Positions 10,101 to 10,134 of a stretch of 10,134 nt of DNA are shown here, piece by piece; within the stretch, counting starts at the first letter, position 1, and each line of letters starts with the position of its first letter. The position numbers and the translations under genes are program-made. The notes beneath the pieces were generated by a model that saw only the letters and a list, made by a program, of their open reading frames with translations, did not search any database and was not told where the DNA came from. This DNA is from an uncultured Bacilli bacterium (GTDB lineage Bacteria > Bacillota_I > Bacilli_A > RF39 > UBA660): positions 1-10,134 of the forward strand of contig CAJUGF010000046.1 in assembly GCA_910585915.1 (NCBI GenBank), given 5' to 3'.

Positions 10101-10134
10101 AATAAATATTATCGAGATCTGAAAACAAATTATA
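36..10134 (+). CDS. Giant uncharacterised helical-repeat protein, N-terminal 3,366 residues (3' end outside window)
   Basis: The frame starting at ATG 36 stays open for 3,366 codons to the window edge; such a run is not plausible by chance in DNA this AT-rich, where the other frames hold at most short ORFs. The start is fixed by the in-frame TGA at 30-32; A at -3 is favourable and no Shine-Dalgarno is present. The N terminus (MTENQQPLTQDQK) is polar, with no signal peptide. No transmembrane helix is convincing: the most hydrophobic stretch, residues 327-344, contains an Arg. Order: globular-looking residues 1-375; helical region; acidic linker 681-701; Gly/Trp-rich island 800-845; long Lys/Glu/Asn/Gln/Tyr-rich helical tract with coiled-coil-like segments and degenerate repeats to the end. 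About 58 Trp and only 22 Cys by manual count. I see no Walker A, protease, kinase or polymerase motif. Family and function are unrecognised. A structural or scaffold protein of a large DNA virus or protist is inference; a phage or bacterial giant protein is possible. Confidence 0.95.
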   Translation, partial: MTENQQPLTQDQKIDLALANLREKGWHLWRNTIAFPNAAYVEMAEFFYSNCIELLNFGVENGNAIPDLSLLFDYYMNFPEQMQFIGLDVIHYLRFVVDVLFAQTVRDNYFPGYDIQKIHNQFIDFKNNNGPNLMICKSDFARGRVTALQNYWKEIDWKYYSIYQLNYDFVGITEFEAAFWWKLLQRIHHNNEYYQKTFIEIRQELYDKSLDEKVFDNDEVKMGNYRFFLNSDIYVDMHQINWTVLQQLRNPNFKLYQDVEKIKQYLLRTIPGTNDELLTPDDFDIRVEDYYNDFVSGGIESVIIELDELIDCFERLGKENYQNIPTFFTIVCIRLALNGIKWLDFQKAKPDLLNFIKWCEENKIQDMDNIRNIEDVSKNLVKFAQDKTKSLSSWIIEQKTRDEYIRKLKAAKAKKELCTRYQSFIDEADTTHPVSIAACGLKIEQRYSEISKAQPLLDPVDIYNKILMEKDKELLAINKDKANELKEQAEYDESYWKDEIWRYSLPVYFASDDGAVDKDKNEIPLTLVGANQFANTIAKEYPMNPGDAKQFLNDMVDPNNFDQMEKYWTAFNAMIYTNLQFLMNAQEWNSEEFFNYWYPLAKSFQNKVREYQKSIDQQYQKADDSVRIKAKEEMTHQLLKNQYEQYKKDLDAFLKQNPEREGQVYRIYYDKKIQEKLLAAKEAEQANEEDENMDQPFEVPGLTDDQVLDNYINQLSPDPTKRGLSDKEMLNEVREPNIANYGNNWLAKILQQIEGLPCIRLKEWIDIQGDMEEMRTKNYASSNELSQDMENRRIANTKTLIGWIGGQYLKFDRNENGENIITKLSMVGCSNGWTWTDFVHLCKLYKRSIDQFRQEISGIYQKLYESAGLKIGEDEFIDQVFDEMENLWTTRQQIKFKDQILEEWKERYANQIYLNDFQRIQSRLISSAKQIFKDFNLSDKIITGYVLQFFPDDKTTNWKTKETTAHNNLVAKREELERVKQIRNGMIETIIERKKKENEALNITNYNEKSDRDKFQQLYINGDRIIQDSLTEDLNQIMESSQTSLDNAVRKNIQKKVKEIYDSHGFSVDKDTIKSEANAIFTANNFDHDLNKLNIRLASSKNSIGLAFEEIIRTKIAPDIDVINAIAKYVSGVNSYDKNGEIQKYYQTHFSNEKEAIEFINNEAKKWHTREEEAIEKENARIIQTINQKYREAQRKFDDKDVKNVLGLFTSQDSIDAKENAYNQWIIDWDSAQKIIDKRTIEIRKTIEERMKITGERFNDNEVNNEIYLSHIYNNKKQNEVLNDLTKRLEKEQKMVEDTRKNIELETLKIQLKDAYGKEFNENLWNTILLDQTTPNINEKIKQMITDKNHQKGEDEKNLTNLLTECFSDAFSDYASGYTKFTPNAIESIMIANPECNTISKLVIYLNQHRKNFKWTGTIFKKWNKYQIWEEVADSRKFSEVGGKFDQLWILTESYADILKLFNYSVATLEQLKHHQRREEKVREYVESWETIKRQKNQTSSFMSEIEKYSQGKTKEEREDFEMEIIGHCESKEEISSYMKARGSYIALGKNMDNYADRLKFEDYYRNFSKEPDMVLKIESMVGNVPIENVPQITALEGQLMNTYPKKFSHKVFNSTKESWFKNNGKAYLLYLQYEQKYQEYLRFFQKRQNYDTFLDFSIHNGGDFTTLGTYITKEVNELTDAEKRIQTSISVLNKINELNELLPKENQYSVQTVAVAYRNETIPEIDSKLQNLINEQESYRNTNENLDEAIIRWRALFPEDLKSSTDWRTEFGSNGAAINAINKLSHIYEFWYRTHPYEGVNLWKYIHENAQDSINTAQEKLQKYYDENKYKYNTWDGNNLLKKYVQQYYQGFGRSIAEAAGFLFGKFDGNLEDCLKFFEGYEKNLKINQSFSKKGNKKFNDIGHFFNEYMSKNTKENKYTFLNQFKTDYKNYKKTRESWRTNKDYIKSQDILPKLKPEFISTITQVDMSWNEDEMYSKYLIPIAQLYYKQLHKGQDFDISNYAKDKVCFNAIVEKCDKKQKDLDTWDKSNIEATYISYQNSQQIESKLTWEQFKDKYQTPEKAQIAIDIDKYRKLIKEKLDITDEDLPGQTRFKGYHETEIGSQKRLDWLRRYYTNLTEKFNESWKSGTMLTIYNNFREKYSDDPDYSTIEKTASKYGFDYLTGKTDLNYRYHLALYKEKFNEEYKPSIAPEKNEEKEVIIEDIKKKIQSVDQYNNLNFLLVLQKYNSSAEHQLEVVDIVKNFGKDYSNAIIWLECEKLKNDIIALQPDTAEKVRAITNSITGKQELQTLYRDATKDAAAFQSTEFHQLLSKYNEYRNEHNSVDDIQRKFSTKDYIKCVNLMKCDILEKILVTNYKYTKENLKNVKESDAGLRLDHLQKIEMDLKKKIEEFESDPGVVKFWDIYRLAEDAEYRDKRNLLVAKKYDLDLAFNEVYSKAWNALSADEGIINGNSIKEKNQNYYILIDSWLKKKDIFDKDPLIQEYLNMPQNKVTITGLLKRYKSNTNPEEVRIDARCYVLNEMNKVVYEKYLKETNEKDDKYLTITDQKELAEYFRKKQEQHNKDQIDWKKLDPLRLEWNKIHTGDDKKFLKDWQAVYKYWNGQLQQATVELKLEKDKHNWQKEFQEPFIPPDKMSANDVLKKIQDYWKIYSRFYQNYSNFISNWKEYTSRYPTEKLTMDKIIDTYKSDVVTANNFLKYGILKSKYKSVYKKDYAIKNDYPTPEDIDALETEIATYSKRQEESKTDTELMDAFREMESKYDDNQETLRELLEKNKFDPKTTKFKLKIKNKIKDFETDYKIIYTLNQVEEFGSTPESRYNYLDKEYKRIQNEYSKLEAMPKIKEYLDYYNDDLGEGKSLKDLFSEETNGHNAYKTYYHILITVHNKLNPNKAKDTTKEPESYKRACDDLKLEIENIREAIKKFGGNSVWKKLTNSEKDELVAEYKNTSYGHVRMAMKTEIEEYNKKNDHEFKFDDIRKKFEKKGKELSLLNNYIKAALKYNYDENLEKIISDFNAEINDTTKEVDLNQEKDELSNAYEIVKYCKLTPLQKRYESAFGRKISLDQMMYYPYQIRDKVQWKIQNEKDLQFDIDTAYHANLARISHKESQEFQGIAKNEQVSFEKFLDKLRYDEESKTYSKVTEDELISLYKTAIKNYEQEKIATEKKINENIDAINKNLEEGSKVTKEELKGLTYSAKDLDYVNAILDFKPLYENHFGKTKINVKDIVNKFAPDTKNIDWMYVLESIAFIPLLDDHNTLQKKLGTMKTEDVAYVHKTYIEPEIAKRPEKKVKVDDIRNAYVKYKEQVKKEKKEYFKNLLEEYHKHIDDSSETYEKLAELYPSLDDLERYLKLNRYIAKTNKYYRDLKTNY
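2076..2138 (+). other. Acidic linker in the giant protein (residues 681-701)
   Basis: A Glu/Ala-rich helix runs into an acidic, Pro-containing stretch (ANEEDENMDQPFEVPG) between two helical regions. Density of acidic residues, Asn and Pro suggests a flexible, exposed connector between domains. It is a plausible domain boundary. No cleavage motif is recognised. Confidence 0.4.
2433..2570 (+). other. Gly/Trp-rich island (residues 800-845)
   Basis: Within charged helical sequence this stretch stands out by Gly and Trp content: GWIGGQY near residues 802-808 and CSNGWTWTDF at 829-838, with Cys at 829 and 842. A likely turn (FDRNENGEN) joins the two halves, so a small beta-hairpin-containing fold or a compact insert is plausible. 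I recognise no family. It marks the last clearly non-repetitive segment before the long helical tract. Confidence 0.4.
3543..3626 (+). other. Coiled-coil-like helix (residues 1170-1197)
   Basis: About 28 residues are dominated by Glu, Lys, Arg and Gln with regularly spaced Ile/Ala/Tyr (for example REEEAIEKENARII, then INQKYREAQRKF). There is no Pro or Gly. This is the signature of a long, solvent-exposed amphipathic helix and possible coiled coil. Heptad register was judged by eye only. Confidence 0.45.
3900..3983 (+). other. Coiled-coil-like helix (residues 1289-1316)
   Basis: A second long charged helix (LEKEQKMVEDTRKN, continuing through LKIQLKDAY) lacks Pro and Gly and has Leu/Ile/Val at roughly heptad spacing. 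It lies about 90 residues after the preceding coiled-coil-like segment. It is followed by an aromatic turn (YGKEFNENLW) resembling the helix-end motifs of the later repeats. Confidence 0.45.
5538..10070 (+). repeat. Degenerate helical repeats in the protein (core motif about every 45 or 90 residues)
   Basis: By eye, a core of the form K-[VIF]-[TSN]-[VLIF]-x-[DEKG]-[IL]-[ILVR]-x-x-[YF], usually preceded by an aromatic-rich helix, recurs along the protein. Examples with first residue: TWDGNNLLKKY 1835, YTFLNQF 1920, NSVDDIQRKF 2322, KRNLLVAKKY 2416, KVTITGLLKRY 2491, KMSANDVLKKI 2633, KLTMDKIIDTY 2675, QETLRELLEKNKF 2763, KSLKDLF 2855, FKFDDIRKKF 2969, KISLDQMMYY 3057, KVTEDELISLY 3136, KVTKEELKGL 3180, KINVKDIVNKF 3217, KVKVDDIRNAY 3286, SLDDLERY 3338. 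Many spacings fall at 42-49 or 79-94 residues, suggesting a unit of about 45 residues in pairs. There is almost no DNA-level identity between units, so the repeats are old. It does not match TPR or spectrin spacing. The left boundary is uncertain, and similar cores may occur earlier (FSVDKDTIKSEA at residue 1066). Composition bias could create some of these matches. Confidence 0.5.
9438..9602 (+). repeat. Best-conserved repeat pair (SKVT-[EK]-[DE]-EL), 132 bases apart
   Basis: The segments at 9438-9470 and 9570-9602 encode SKVTEDELISL and SKVTKEELKGL. They agree at 28 of 33 bases by hand count, including an identical first 12 bases. The offset of 132 bases is 44 codons, the same as the inferred basic repeat length. 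This is the only pair where similarity is evident in the DNA as well as the protein. Confidence 0.55.

Noticed and set aside
36..10134. Alternative genetic code (reassigned stop codons)
   Set aside because: No TAA, TAG or TGA appears in frame over 3,366 codons, Gln is encoded by CAA/CAG and Trp by TGG, so the standard code is sufficient.
1..10134. CRISPR array, tRNA, rRNA, insertion sequence or terminator
   Set aside because: No spaced identical repeats, no cloverleaf, no inverted terminal repeats and no GC-rich hairpin followed by a T run were seen; the window is continuous coding sequence after position 35.

Overview
The window is essentially one gene. A single plus-strand reading frame opens at an ATG at 36 and runs to the right edge (10134) without a stop: 3,366 complete codons plus one base, so the protein is longer than 3,366 residues (roughly 400 kDa for the visible part) and its C terminus lies outside. 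An in-frame TGA at 30-32 makes 36 the only sensible start. No other gene, RNA gene, mobile element, CRISPR array or terminator can be supported on either strand. The short open frames elsewhere are shadows of this gene.

Layout: positions 1-35 are a T-rich leader with no recognised promoter and no Shine-Dalgarno sequence. Residues 1-375 (36-1160) have mixed, globular-looking composition. Residues about 376-800 are helical, with an acidic linker near residues 681-701. Residues 800-845 form a small Gly/Trp-rich island. The rest is a long, mostly alpha-helical, Lys/Glu/Asn/Tyr-rich tract with two coiled-coil-like segments (residues 1170-1197 and 1289-1315) and a charged linker (residues 2187-2200). 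From about residue 1835 to the window end I can pick out a degenerate core motif that recurs many times, often at spacings near 42-49 or 85-94 residues. This suggests a giant helical-repeat protein.

Organism: the DNA is AT-rich (about 25-30% GC in lines counted by eye). The coding strand is A-rich, third positions favour A (TCA, ACA, CCA, GCA, GGA, AGA, CAA, GAA), and there are no introns. The standard genetic code fits: no in-frame TAA, TAG or TGA occurs, and every Trp is TGG. This composition, the lack of a ribosome-binding site and an A at -3 of the start suit a large DNA virus of a protist or an intron-poor AT-rich protist. An AT-rich phage or bacterium with giant genes cannot be excluded. 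I recognise no family, catalytic motif, P-loop, signal peptide or transmembrane segment, and I assign no function. A structural, scaffold or virion/tegument-like role is only an inference from size and repeat architecture.
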